Source: a virus
Length of the DNA stretch: 33,942 nucleotides
Strand: one strand, 5' to 3'
IMG/VR virus record: IMGVR_UViG_3300031718_000033
Span: 1 to 33,942 of that record
The notes beneath the pieces are model-generated. The model saw only the letters and a program-made list of their open reading frames with translations, searched no databases and was not told the origin of the DNA. A program made the position numbers and the translations under genes. Of this stretch, positions 1 through 6,212 are shown in pieces (the first letter of the stretch is position 1; the number at the start of each line of letters is the position of its first letter).

Positions 1-500
1 CGCGCCGCCAACCGCGCCGTCAACCGCGTCGCCAACCGCGCCGTGAACCGCGCCGCCAACCGCGTCGCCAACCGCGTCGCGAACCGCGCCGCCAACCGCG
101 CCGTGAACCGCGCCGTGAACCGCGCGGCCAACCGCGTCGCCAACCGCGTCGCGAACCGCGCCGCCAACCGCGTCGTGAACCACGTCGTGAACCGCGCCGC
201 CAACCGCGCCGTGAACCGCGTCGTGAACCGCGCCGCCAACCGCGCCGCCAACCGCGCCGCCAACCGCGTCGCGAACCGCGTCGTGAACCGCGCCGCCAAC
301 CGCGCCGTGAACCGCGCCGCCAACCGCGCCGCGAACCGCGCCGCCAACCGCGCCGTGAACCGCGCCGTGAACCGCGTCGTCAACCGCGTCGCGAACCGCG
401 CCGCCAACCGCGCCGTCAACCGCGTCGCCAACCGCGCCGTGAACCGCGCCGCCAACCGCGCCGTCAACCGCGTCGTGAACCGCGCCGTCAACCGCGTCGC
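1..500. repeat. 12-bp tandem repeat array, about 41 units
   Basis: The unit is AACCGCGYCGYS on the plus strand, tandem and without indels up to the left edge, so every unit stays in one frame. Read on the minus strand it is GTT SRC GRC GCG inside the partial gene that starts at 771. Variation is limited to three positions per unit. The only other departures I see are GCGGCC near 124-129 and CACGTC near 181-186. Confidence 0.95.
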
Positions 501-771
501 CATGGCCATCTTTCTTGATCAATGAAATCAAGAAAGCGGCAGTAGGGGCTGCAAAAGCCATCACTAATGGCGAGGAAACCCACACGACATTCCCATGCCA
601 TGGGATTTCGGCATAGTCGTAGCACTTCTTCGCGGCAGCCTCAAACTTAGGTCGATCGGCAGGAGCGGTGCGAAGGCCTATCTCGATCCAACGATCTGCC
701 CACTCATCGAAGCGAGCGGACTGCTCTGGTGTCAACGCATCAATGCGAGTGACTTTCTTAGTCTTGGACAC
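1..771 (-). CDS. Tetrapeptide-repeat protein, DUF6745-like N-terminus (partial, runs off left edge)
   Basis: Open from a GTG at 771 to the window edge (257 codons, no stop). AGGAG lies 7 nt upstream of the GTG, and the start overlaps the stop of the preceding gene (758), as usual here. Residues 1 to about 85 are non-repetitive and include WIEIGLRTAPADRP, FEAAAKKCYDYAEIPWHG and VVWVSSPLVMAFAAP. From memory this order resembles the N-terminus of DUF6745-type proteins of actinobacteria and other phyla, which also carry long short-period repeats. The rest is about 41 tandem tetrapeptides of form V-[G/H/D/R]-[G/D]-A. The C-terminus is outside the window. Function is unknown. The preceding 110-aa gene is, as I recall, a frequent neighbour of this family. 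The family name is inference; the gene itself is well supported. Confidence 0.75.
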   Translation of the reverse strand, partial: MSKTKKVTRIDALTPEQSARFDEWADRWIEIGLRTAPADRPKFEAAAKKCYDYAEIPWHGNVVWVSSPLVMAFAAPTAAFLISLIKKDGHGDAVDGAVHDAVDGAVGGAVHGAVGDAVDGAVGGAVRDAVDDAVHGAVHGAVGGAVRGAVGGAVHGAVGGAVHDAVRDAVGGAVGGAVGGAVHDAVHGAVGGAVHDVVHDAVGGAVRDAVGDAVGRAVHGAVHGAVGGAVRDAVGDAVGGAVHGAVGDAVDGAVGGA

Positions 772-1090
772 GGCGAAGCTCCTGCGGGGTGTATTCAACC
801 TGGACCGGGAGAAGCCACTTGCCCGCCGGCACGCGAGCGGTTGAGTGCTCTTCGTGCAGCAAGTCGGCAGGCGCACTCACATCGAGATACCGCGCGCCGC
901 TATGAGCTACGTAAAGCTTAATGCTCTGCGTCTCATCGAGAAATTCGAAGCGATGACAGTGTCCGGTCCGTTCCCCGTAAGCCAATATGATTTTATTGCC
1001 ATCGGGTTTTTGTTCGATAGCATCTTTTGGAATTTCGTTTACACGGATCAGAGCGACATCGCCCTGGCGTATGGTTGAATATGTCTTCAT
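758..1090 (-). CDS. 110-aa phage protein, possible independent start within the fusion
   Basis: An ATG at 1090 with GAGG 8 nt upstream could start a separate 110-aa protein: MKTYSTIRQGDVALIRV, then AYGERTGHCHRFEF, YLDVSAPADLLHEEHS and LPVQVEYTPQELRRVQD. From memory, small proteins with this pattern (GDV.L.RV, GE.TGH.HR, EYTP.E...V.D) often precede DUF6745-type repeat genes, which is the arrangement here: the repeat gene starts at 771, overlapping this stop. Function unknown. The same residues are also the C-terminal third of the HNH fusion frame. Whether the cell makes the fusion, the short form or both cannot be told from sequence. After the IS insertion, internal initiation is the simplest way to keep this protein expressed. 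Confidence 0.6.
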   Translation of the reverse strand: MKTYSTIRQGDVALIRVNEIPKDAIEQKPDGNKIILAYGERTGHCHRFEFLDETQSIKLYVAHSGARYLDVSAPADLLHEEHSTARVPAGKWLLPVQVEYTPQELRRVQD

Positions 1091-1672
1091 GTCTTGAACC
1101 TCGAAGCGCCATTGAAAACCGCCGTGCGTTCTACGCTTCCCTCGACAACAGGCGGATATGTGTTTAAAAGATAAGCCAGTGGCTCGTGCTGCGTCCATCA
1201 TTCCAGCGAATCTTGTGATGTCTCCGTCAGCGTTGAATTGAATCACTGGTTTAGAATGCGGATTGTCTGCGCCAAACTTTCCAGACCACGGTTTCCCTTG
1301 GCCGTGAGGGATAACGCCTAAAACCTGAAATGCGTGCGCGACATTGAGCGGATCATTCGTCCATTCCAGATTGCCTGATACGTTATTACTCTTAACGCCA
1401 TCCAGATGATTTACATCTGGCTTGTCTGGCGGTGCCTCACCATTGAACGCTTTGCATACTAATCGGTGAATCAACGCGTTTACATTGGTGCCATCTCCGC
1501 GATAAAGAATAACGGCAAAATATCCGCCGGTATCCTCACGCGCAGTGAGTATTTTTATACTAGGAACCATGCTTATCCGGTTAGCACCCATGACCACTAG
1601 CCCTAGGGTGTTGCCAATCTCCCGAATAAAGCTCGGCGTAGGTCGGCGCGGTAGCGTCGCCTCCGATCCCAA
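758..1672 (-). CDS. HNH homing endonuclease remnant fused to a 110-aa phage protein (5' end replaced by IS sequence)
   Basis: The present 304-codon frame starts inside the insertion sequence; its first 35 or so codons (1568-1672) are IS DNA read out of frame with the transposase. True HNH sequence starts at VPSIKILTAREDTGGYF (1567 downward). The HNH core follows: IHRLVCKAF, DVNHLDGVKSNN and GNLEWTN supply the expected H, NH and N residues. A NUMOD1-like segment comes next (SKPVIQFNADGDITRFAG to GGFQWRFE). It then runs without a stop into a 110-aa protein (MKTYSTIRQGDVALIRV...). The missing NUMOD4-type N-terminus is found at 3196-3293 on the far side of the IS. Rejoining through one copy of the target duplication gives an in-frame 299-aa protein. 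The endonuclease is probably inactive now. Confidence 0.8.
   Translation of the reverse strand: MGSEATLPRRPTPSFIREIGNTLGLVVMGANRISMVPSIKILTAREDTGGYFAVILYRGDGTNVNALIHRLVCKAFNGEAPPDKPDVNHLDGVKSNNVSGNLEWTNDPLNVAHAFQVLGVIPHGQGKPWSGKFGADNPHSKPVIQFNADGDITRFAGMMDAARATGLSFKHISACCRGKRRTHGGFQWRFEVQDMKTYSTIRQGDVALIRVNEIPKDAIEQKPDGNKIILAYGERTGHCHRFEFLDETQSIKLYVAHSGARYLDVSAPADLLHEEHSTARVPAGKWLLPVQVEYTPQELRRVQD
1560..1567. repeat. Target-site duplication, left copy
   Basis: CTAGGAAC directly abuts the left end of the IS and recurs at 3196-3203. Eight bases is the usual duplication for the IS1595 family. Confidence 0.92.
1568..1590 (+). repeat. IS terminal inverted repeat, left
   Basis: 23-bp imperfect inverted repeat matching 3173-3195 at 20 of 23 positions. 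The transposase stop codon (1581-1583) lies within it. Confidence 0.9.
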
Positions 1673-2612
1673 GCAGCGAGCGAAAGGCGTTGAACGGGTA
1701 AAACCTTCTGTTAAATCGGAACGTAAATTCGTTCAGGTAAGCCTGCAAGTGCTGTGGCGATACGCCGTGATGGCAACCACGCAACCAGCCTTTCAGGTTT
1801 GAGAAAATCAGATGCACGATAGGCAGATATTGTTCAGCGACATCGGGCTCCCCGCACTCCGCAACCGGCAGATGCGAGTAGCCGCGACTCTCAAGCGACG
1901 TGTAGCCAGTCCATGCGTCGGTGATGACCATCGAACCCGGCAACACCGCGCCTTCCACGAAGCCGCAGAGAGCGGCAGCGCCGCGATTCGGAACCACGTC
2001 GAGCCTCAAGCGGCCCGCGTAGCGTCCGCCGCGTCGAGCGGGTGCGCCTTCCTTCGGTTGCCGCTGTCGGACTTCAACCGCAGCCGCGACAAGGGTTTGA
2101 TCGTGGACGCCTTTGCCCTTACCGCGTGTAGCACCGCCCACCCAAGTTTCGTCAATTTCAACGTGGTCAGCAGTGCCCGGTTTGCCGATGCGATCCCGGT
2201 CAGGGCGGACCATACCGGCTCGCAGTTTGTGCAAAATCTGGAAGGCGGTTTCGTACCGAGTCAGCCCAAGCTGACGCTGGAACTGGGTGGCGCTCATGCC
2301 AGCCGTGTGGCTAGAAACGAGATATGCGGCCCAAAACCACGTGGAGAGGGGCGTTCGGGTGCGTTCCATGACCGTACCGGCGGTCAGAGCGATGTCACGG
2401 CGGCAGGACCGACAGCGCAGCACATGGGGCCGCGCCTTGAAGCGGAACGGCTCGCCACGGTCGCCGCAATGTTCGCAGGTAAAGCCCTGATCCCATCGGA
2501 TGTTTTCGAGGTACTTGGCGCACGCATCGTCGTTTGGGAACAGTTTTTGGAACTGCGGCAGCGACGTAGGGAACGGCAAGTCAGCGTGACGGAGAACGTC
2601 AGGAGGGCTCAT
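1581..2612 (-). CDS. IS1595-family (ISXO2-like) DDE transposase
   Basis: 343 aa, near the normal family length. Residues 46-70 form a zinc ribbon (C46-x2-C49 ... C67-x2-C70). The DDE-type domain has EIDETWVGG (D154), VITDAWTGY (D232), then VHLIFSNLKGWLRGCHHG with the His/Asn signature (H267, N272) and YLNEFTFRFNRR (E295). This is the D-D-N-E layout typical of IS1595 enzymes. All key residues are present, so it looks active. It should cut and rejoin the element ends at 1568 and 3195. The start overlaps the end of the upstream 94-aa passenger gene by 14 nt, and the stop is inside the left inverted repeat. Expression is probably from the promoter at the right end of the element. Confidence 0.95.
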   Translation of the reverse strand: MSPPDVLRHADLPFPTSLPQFQKLFPNDDACAKYLENIRWDQGFTCEHCGDRGEPFRFKARPHVLRCRSCRRDIALTAGTVMERTRTPLSTWFWAAYLVSSHTAGMSATQFQRQLGLTRYETAFQILHKLRAGMVRPDRDRIGKPGTADHVEIDETWVGGATRGKGKGVHDQTLVAAAVEVRQRQPKEGAPARRGGRYAGRLRLDVVPNRGAAALCGFVEGAVLPGSMVITDAWTGYTSLESRGYSHLPVAECGEPDVAEQYLPIVHLIFSNLKGWLRGCHHGVSPQHLQAYLNEFTFRFNRRFYPFNAFRSLLGIGGDATAPTYAELYSGDWQHPRASGHGC

Positions 2613-2883
2613 GCTGAGGCTCCTTTGTCTCGGCTTTCAGGCATTCATCGTGTGAATCTTTGGGCGGTCCGCTCGGGAATACGTCTAGCTCTATCGCGAG
2701 CCAATCAGATATCTCGATGTACACCCACATGCCAGCCCACTGGGTCAAATCTTCGTGCCAGTACTTACTTCCGTACCAGTTCACATAACCGCCCTTGTGT
2801 ACCTGCCGCCAGCCGTAGCAGGCAAAGCCGTCAGGACACTTCGTGTCGCTGGCGGCATTCCATGGTTTTACAGAATATGGCAT
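2599..2883 (-). CDS. 94-aa passenger protein of the IS, unknown function
   Basis: Lies wholly within the insertion sequence, between the 73-aa gene and the transposase, in the same direction. It starts 1 nt after the stop of the 73-aa gene and overlaps the transposase start by 14 nt, so the three genes form one transcript. It is rich in Trp and Tyr (GFACYGWRQVHKGGYVNWYG, YWHEDLTQWAGMWVYIEISDW) with a polar, charged tail, and shows no signal or membrane segment. I do not recognise a family. Some IS1595-group elements carry passenger genes, so an accessory role is possible, but nothing in the sequence shows one. Confidence 0.65.
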   Translation of the reverse strand: MPYSVKPWNAASDTKCPDGFACYGWRQVHKGGYVNWYGSKYWHEDLTQWAGMWVYIEISDWLAIELDVFPSGPPKDSHDECLKAETKEPQHEPS

Positions 2884-2884
2884 T

Positions 2885-3106
2885 TCAGTTCACAGCCTCT
2901 ACCGTCAATTCATCCGACAGCCTGGGGAACATCGCCAACCACTTGGCCGCGCCCTTCTGTGTCTTCCAGGTCAGCAACGCGCCGACCCCCACCCCTGTGA
3001 TGCTGTGGCCTGATTCGCGCCACTCTGGCAACGAGCGACTCTTGGCGGCGAACGTCTTGCGGCCGGTCCGGGTGCTGATTCTTGCTACGCAGTACGAGGT
3101 TTCCAT
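2885..3106 (-). CDS. 73-aa passenger protein of the IS, unknown function
   Basis: First gene after the right end of the IS. AGGAG lies 10 nt upstream of the ATG, and a promoter with a perfect TTGACA sits in the inverted repeat ahead of it. The protein is small and basic (ISTRTGRKTFAAKSRSLPEW, VGALLTWKTQKGAAKWLAMF). The central pattern resembles short phage or host proteins in which a Trp-Lys segment follows a loop, but I cannot name a family. It is coupled to the 94-aa gene with 1 nt between them. A role in transposition control is conceivable but not shown. Confidence 0.6.
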   Translation of the reverse strand: METSYCVARISTRTGRKTFAAKSRSLPEWRESGHSITGVGVGALLTWKTQKGAAKWLAMFPRLSDELTVEAVN

Positions 3107-3153
3107 GTTACTTAATCTCCTGTATAAATCGCGTTTCAGAGCCTACGATTTAA

Positions 3154-3182
3154 ATACTACACCTAGTATCGGTGGGTGTCAA
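3154..3182 (-). promoter_or_regulatory. Promoter inside the IS right inverted repeat
   Basis: On the minus strand TTGACA (3182-3177) is followed after exactly 17 nt by TAGTAT (3159-3154). It reads into the 73-aa, 94-aa and transposase genes. The -35 box is part of the inverted repeat; the left repeat has TTAGCA at the equivalent place. Confidence 0.6.
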
Positions 3183-3195
3183 GCGGATAAGCATG
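3173..3195 (-). repeat. IS terminal inverted repeat, right
   Basis: Partner of 1568-1590. Read inward it begins CATGCTTATCCG and ends CACCCA. Confidence 0.9.
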
Positions 3196-3203
3196 CTAGG
3201 AAC
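3196..3203. repeat. Target-site duplication, right copy
   Basis: CTAGGAAC immediately after the right end of the IS, identical to 1560-1567. Confidence 0.92.
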
Positions 3204-3293
3204 GTATCGACGCGGCAAACTCTTCACGCGCCCGAGATTTGATATCTCGTAACTGCCTTCAAAGCCTGCAATGGGTTTCCAGATCTCATTCAT
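3196..3293 (-). pseudogene. N-terminal fragment (NUMOD4-type) of the IS-interrupted HNH endonuclease gene
   Basis: The ATG at 3293 overlaps the TGA of the ATPase gene (ATGA). The frame reads MNEIWKPIAGFEGSYEISNL then GRVKSLPRRYVP, a clear NUMOD4-type motif (E-I-W-K-P-I-x-G-F-E-G-x-Y-E-I-S-N-x-G-R-V), and meets the IS at codon 33. The rest of the gene resumes at 1567 in the same frame. The intact ancestor was therefore a NUMOD4-HNH-NUMOD1 homing endonuclease joined to the 110-aa protein. A truncated peptide would now be made from this start. Confidence 0.88.
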
Positions 3294-4258
3294 ATCGTCG
3301 GTTCTTCGTCGCTATTAATAGCCGCTTCTTGCGGCGCTGTCAAAGTGTCTTTGGCCTTATCGTACGCATTCTGCAGGATTGCCATGTCGGAGGTATCGCC
3401 GGACTTCTTGGCTCGGGTGTAGGCGCGGGCGAAGGAAGTCTTGAGCGCCTCTAGCGACGTTAGCACACCGAATTCTGCGATAGCCGCAGTGACGTAGGAA
3501 TTTACGACCTTGCCACCAGATGCCCATGTTGCGATCTTGCGGCCAGATTCCTCGTCAATCGGCTGATTGAGCGGAAACATGACCTTATGTTGCTCTTGGA
3601 GCTTGATCGCTTTCGGCATGCCTGGCGCATCGGCAGTGAGCAGAAAAGAAGCCGTCAATTCAAACGGCAGATTCTTCTCACACACCGGCATCCAGCCATT
3701 TATACCGGTCAGCGAAGTCTTCGGCACAATTACGGTTTTTCCCTTGTCGTCCTTGATCATTTCGACCTTCTCTTCGGCGCGAAAGCACAAGATTAAGTGA
3801 GCGCGGACCTGCAGCAGCCGCTGGACCATTTTCTTATGGTCCATCTTAGGCTTAATCCAAGCGGCCATCTTGACGCGCTCGCGCTTGGCGTAATCATCGC
3901 CGGCCATGCGTTCGAGTTCATCTTCGTGCATCTCTAGGACGCCGCCTTCTCCGGCCCATTCGTGAGTACAGGAATCGACCACGATTGCAGGGTACCCAGC
4001 CATATCAGCCGCAAGAATCGCTTCGGCGTAGGCTTGCGGCGTGAAGGGTGGCTTCAAGTCGCCGTGATCGAAGTTAAATTGATCGGCGTAATGCAGGCCA
4101 CGGCTGGCTTCCGTGTCAATGAATGCGAAAGGCCTGTCACCGGAAATCCCCGCAGCTAGGCGCAACGAAGAGAAAGTCTTGCCAGAACCTGTGCCGCCTG
4201 CCAATCCTATTAGTAGGCCCGCGTTCTCGCGAATGGCTTTTTTAAACATGAAACTCAT
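3290..4258 (-). CDS. Phage P-loop ATPase (AAA/RecA-like recombination protein)
   Basis: 322 aa from the ATG at 4258. That start is chosen because it overlaps the upstream stop (ATGA) and has GGAGG 7 nt ahead; a longer frame to 4312 exists. Walker A is GGTGSGKT at residues 21-28, with a Walker B-like AIVVDS at 91-96 after FAFIDTEAS. The remainder is charged, with a sensor-like stretch (VRAHLILCFRAEEKVEM). This is the general layout of phage RecA-like NTPases encoded beside exonucleases; relation to Sak4-type recombinases is possible but not established. With the PD-(D/E)XK gene upstream it probably forms the phage recombination pair. Its stop overlaps the start of the interrupted HNH gene. Confidence 0.85.
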   Translation of the reverse strand: MSFMFKKAIRENAGLLIGLAGGTGSGKTFSSLRLAAGISGDRPFAFIDTEASRGLHYADQFNFDHGDLKPPFTPQAYAEAILAADMAGYPAIVVDSCTHEWAGEGGVLEMHEDELERMAGDDYAKRERVKMAAWIKPKMDHKKMVQRLLQVRAHLILCFRAEEKVEMIKDDKGKTVIVPKTSLTGINGWMPVCEKNLPFELTASFLLTADAPGMPKAIKLQEQHKVMFPLNQPIDEESGRKIATWASGGKVVNSYVTAAIAEFGVLTSLEALKTSFARAYTRAKKSGDTSDMAILQNAYDKAKDTLTAPQEAAINSDEEPTI

Positions 4259-5121
4259 TCCGATCCCTCCGTGATGGATGCCATTGCCGATTCTGCGCGT
4301 ATTAAATCCCACGGCTTAGGATCGGCGTAATGAATGCGCGTCGAGTAGCCATACCAGGAATTGGTGGTCATGCACTCGGCCCACAGGCGCTTAGCTTGCA
4401 TGACCTTGGCTCGTCCGACGGCTCGGTAGCTTTCGGCGAGCGACACTAAAGAGCACTCATACGGCGGACTCGTTTCCTGAGCCAAGAATATGAACGTGGG
4501 CTCATCTCCGCCGTTAAGGGCGGTAACTCCATCAATATAGAACTCAGCCTGCAAATCATATCCCATGCGGCCGATCTGCATAATAAATGCCTCTGGCGCG
4601 GCGTTAGGCGTGGACTTGTAGTCAAGTATGATTGACCTGTCGGCATTCAATCTATCTGGGCGGCAACGGCACCAACTGCCGCGCGAATCGTTCCATATGA
4701 CTGTCTGCTCGGACTCTCCGGCGCTGAATATGCCTTTAAGTTCAGTTCGATCAATGAATTGCCGCGCCGCGCGCACCATGCATTCGATATCGTTGTATTG
4801 CCGCTCAAGCACCGCATACTGTCCGTTCGCTTGGGCCGCGTCCCTCGCCTCGCGCGCTGCTTTCGTCCGCCAATCATCGGCCTGCACGCGTACGATGCAA
4901 TCGTCGCGCTGCTCGAGCAGCATGACATGTGCCGCAGAGCCTAAATCGAACTTCGATTCTTTGTCTGGCTCATAATTCGGATTCAACCGCGGATGCTTAA
5001 GCCACGCATGCGCCGGCGATTGATCAATCAGAATCTGCGCGATCGAATTAGATAGCGATGGGCGAATGGCCGGGTCTGCGTGATATTCGGCGGCGGTTAA
5101 AGGGAGGAGGGTGGCGTTCAT
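4255..5121 (-). CDS. PD-(D/E)XK exonuclease-like protein (RecE/exodeoxyribonuclease VIII type)
   Basis: 288 aa. Nuclease features in order: KFDLGSAAHVMLLE (58-70, the G-x-x-x-H motif), CRPDRLN (D156), IILDYKST (D167, K169), and YDLQAEFYIDG (about 187-198, the Q-x-x-x-Y motif). The order and spacing fit phage PDDEXK nucleases that resect double-stranded ends for strand annealing. It overlaps its neighbours by 4 nt on both sides (88-aa gene upstream, ATPase downstream), so the three are co-translated. The catalytic residues appear complete. The substrate is inferred from the family. Confidence 0.88.
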   Translation of the reverse strand: MNATLLPLTAAEYHADPAIRPSLSNSIAQILIDQSPAHAWLKHPRLNPNYEPDKESKFDLGSAAHVMLLEQRDDCIVRVQADDWRTKAAREARDAAQANGQYAVLERQYNDIECMVRAARQFIDRTELKGIFSAGESEQTVIWNDSRGSWCRCRPDRLNADRSIILDYKSTPNAAPEAFIMQIGRMGYDLQAEFYIDGVTALNGGDEPTFIFLAQETSPPYECSLVSLAESYRAVGRAKVMQAKRLWAECMTTNSWYGYSTRIHYADPKPWDLIRAESAMASITEGSE

Positions 5122-5384
5122 AGCGCTACCACCAGATGCGATGGCACCACGAAAACGCCTAATTCCTCACGCCAGAATCCCGTGCCGTGATCATCTCGTA
5201 GCTCGTGTGTCGGCTGATGATGTTCGCAGAACTTGGCGGATCGCGGCCATGCGTTGCCATCGCGCACAATAGGTCCATTGGCACGCACTACAATCGCACC
5301 AGCGACTTCGAATAAATCCGCATTGAATACCAAGTCATGTGGAATCATATGCATAATCGCGCCGGTTTTGATGCAAGCGTTCAA
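5118..5384 (-). CDS. Hypothetical phage protein (88 aa)
   Basis: ATG at 5384 overlaps the stop of the upstream gene and its own stop overlaps the nuclease start, both as ATGA. The protein has a hydrophobic-alternating first half (LVFNADLFEVAGAIVVRANG) and a His/Cys cluster (FCEHHQPTHELRDDHG) that could bind a metal. No family recognised. Its place suggests a small accessory of the recombination cassette. Confidence 0.75.
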   Translation of the reverse strand: MNACIKTGAIMHMIPHDLVFNADLFEVAGAIVVRANGPIVRDGNAWPRSAKFCEHHQPTHELRDDHGTGFWREELGVFVVPSHLVVAL

Positions 5385-5863
5385 AACGGCAACTCCGCAA
5401 CGATTTCGGCCTGCACACGTTCAACTGCTGGAAATGCTTCCGAGAGCGAAGACTCGCCGCACTGCGTCTCGTACACATCCTGCTCGACCATCTTGGTGCC
5501 AACCTTGACGCGCTTGCACACGCTGGAGGTGAAATAAAGCCATACGGATGTTGGGCACTCAGGATGTGTGTAGCGAGCGTACCATGTGGTGTCGCCCTGC
5601 TTGGGTCGATCGGAATTGGTTGTGAAACCGCTCGTGCGCAAGATGCGAACAACTGCGGCGAGCTTTGGCGCATCGCCCGAAAATGACACGTCAACATCTT
5701 GAGACAGCGACGGTTCAATGCCAAGCCGATGCAAGGCATTGACTATCGGGCGATAGAAATCCTTGATTGCCGTCCAGCGCTGGCGGATTTTCGCTAGCGC
5801 GATGGCTTTCTCGGCCAAGTCGAGTTCGATCGGATCTGAGATGGATTCGACGTTTGTATTCAT
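5381..5863 (-). CDS. Hypothetical phage protein (160 aa), first gene of the leftward operon
   Basis: Start ATG at 5863 has GGAGG 8 nt upstream; a longer frame to 5914 would begin before that site and is less likely. The N-terminal half is helical and charged (LDLAEKAIALAKIRQRWTA), followed by a beta-rich part (DVDVSFSGD, TTWYARYTHPECPTSVWLYF). It belongs to no family I can name. As the first leftward gene it follows the divergent promoter region and heads the recombination cassette. Confidence 0.8.
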   Translation of the reverse strand: MNTNVESISDPIELDLAEKAIALAKIRQRWTAIKDFYRPIVNALHRLGIEPSLSQDVDVSFSGDAPKLAAVVRILRTSGFTTNSDRPKQGDTTWYARYTHPECPTSVWLYFTSSVCKRVKVGTKMVEQDVYETQCGESSLSEAFPAVERVQAEIVAELPF

Positions 5864-5996
5864 TTTTGAGTCCTCCGTGAGAGATTGGTGATGTTGCGAG
5901 AAGCCGTTGTACACCTGGAAACTAAAAAAAACAATAGCCGCTATTTACTTTTTTGTATTGGTGGGCATATGATCGCGGCAAGGAGGAATCAGACAT
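5864..5996. promoter_or_regulatory. Divergent promoter region between leftward and rightward early operons
   Basis: Gap between oppositely oriented genes. Rightward: TTGTAC (5907-5912), 17 nt, AACAAT (5930-5935). Leftward: TTGTTT (5934-5929), 17 nt, TACAAC (5911-5906). Both use the same 30 bp, with each -10 lying on the other's -35. These are matches by eye to sigma-70 boxes of moderate quality. Confidence 0.4.
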
Positions 5997-6212
5997 ATGA
6001 AACGCCCTTGCCTGGAAGATCTATCTATGGCTGCCGAATGGCTGCGCTGCAACGAAGGCGCAGACGGAGAAGGAGAATCATGCTCCCGAGTGGCTACTTG
6101 GTTAGACACATATGCCAGAGAATTGGCAGAGCGCCAGGCGGCACGAAAAGTTGGTTGTACGGTAGGGTATTTCAGGAAATACATGGAAGATCGCTTGGGC
6201 GTGGTCAAATGA
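5997..6212 (+). CDS. Small phage early protein (71 aa)
   Basis: First gene of the rightward operon, with AGGAGG (5981-5986) 10 nt before the ATG. Acidic in the middle (RCNEGADGEGESC), then a helical segment WLDTYARELAERQAARKVG followed by YFRKYMEDRLG. The pattern W-L-x-C-N-E-G-x-x-G-E-x-x-x-C-x-R-V-A-x-W-L recurs, as I recall, in small early phage proteins of unknown function. Its stop overlaps the next start (ATGA). Confidence 0.8.
   Translation: MKRPCLEDLSMAAEWLRCNEGADGEGESCSRVATWLDTYARELAERQAARKVGCTVGYFRKYMEDRLGVVK

Larger units (their letters stand above)
1568..3195 (-). mobile_element. Complete IS1595-family insertion sequence with two passenger ORFs (1628 bp)
   Basis: Both ends are readable. 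The left end is CATGCTTATCCG-G-TT-AG-CACCCA (1568-1590). The right end read inward from 3195 is CATGCTTATCCG-C-TT-GA-CACCCA, so 20 of 23 positions match. Perfect 8-bp copies of CTAGGAAC flank it. Inside, on the minus strand, are a 73-aa gene, a 94-aa gene and the transposase, transcribed toward the left end. The element lies in codon 33 of an HNH endonuclease gene, and removing it with one target copy restores the frame. The identical duplications and intact transposase suggest recent insertion. Confidence 0.93.

Noticed and set aside
43-525. Plus-strand repetitive frame (NRAANRV...)
   Set aside because: No ribosome site, no flanking unique sequence, and its codons are the exact antisense of the supported minus-strand gene that starts at 771.
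1812-3242. Long plus-strand frame of 476 codons
   Set aside because: Antisense to the IS transposase and passenger genes; no recognisable domains and no ribosome site.
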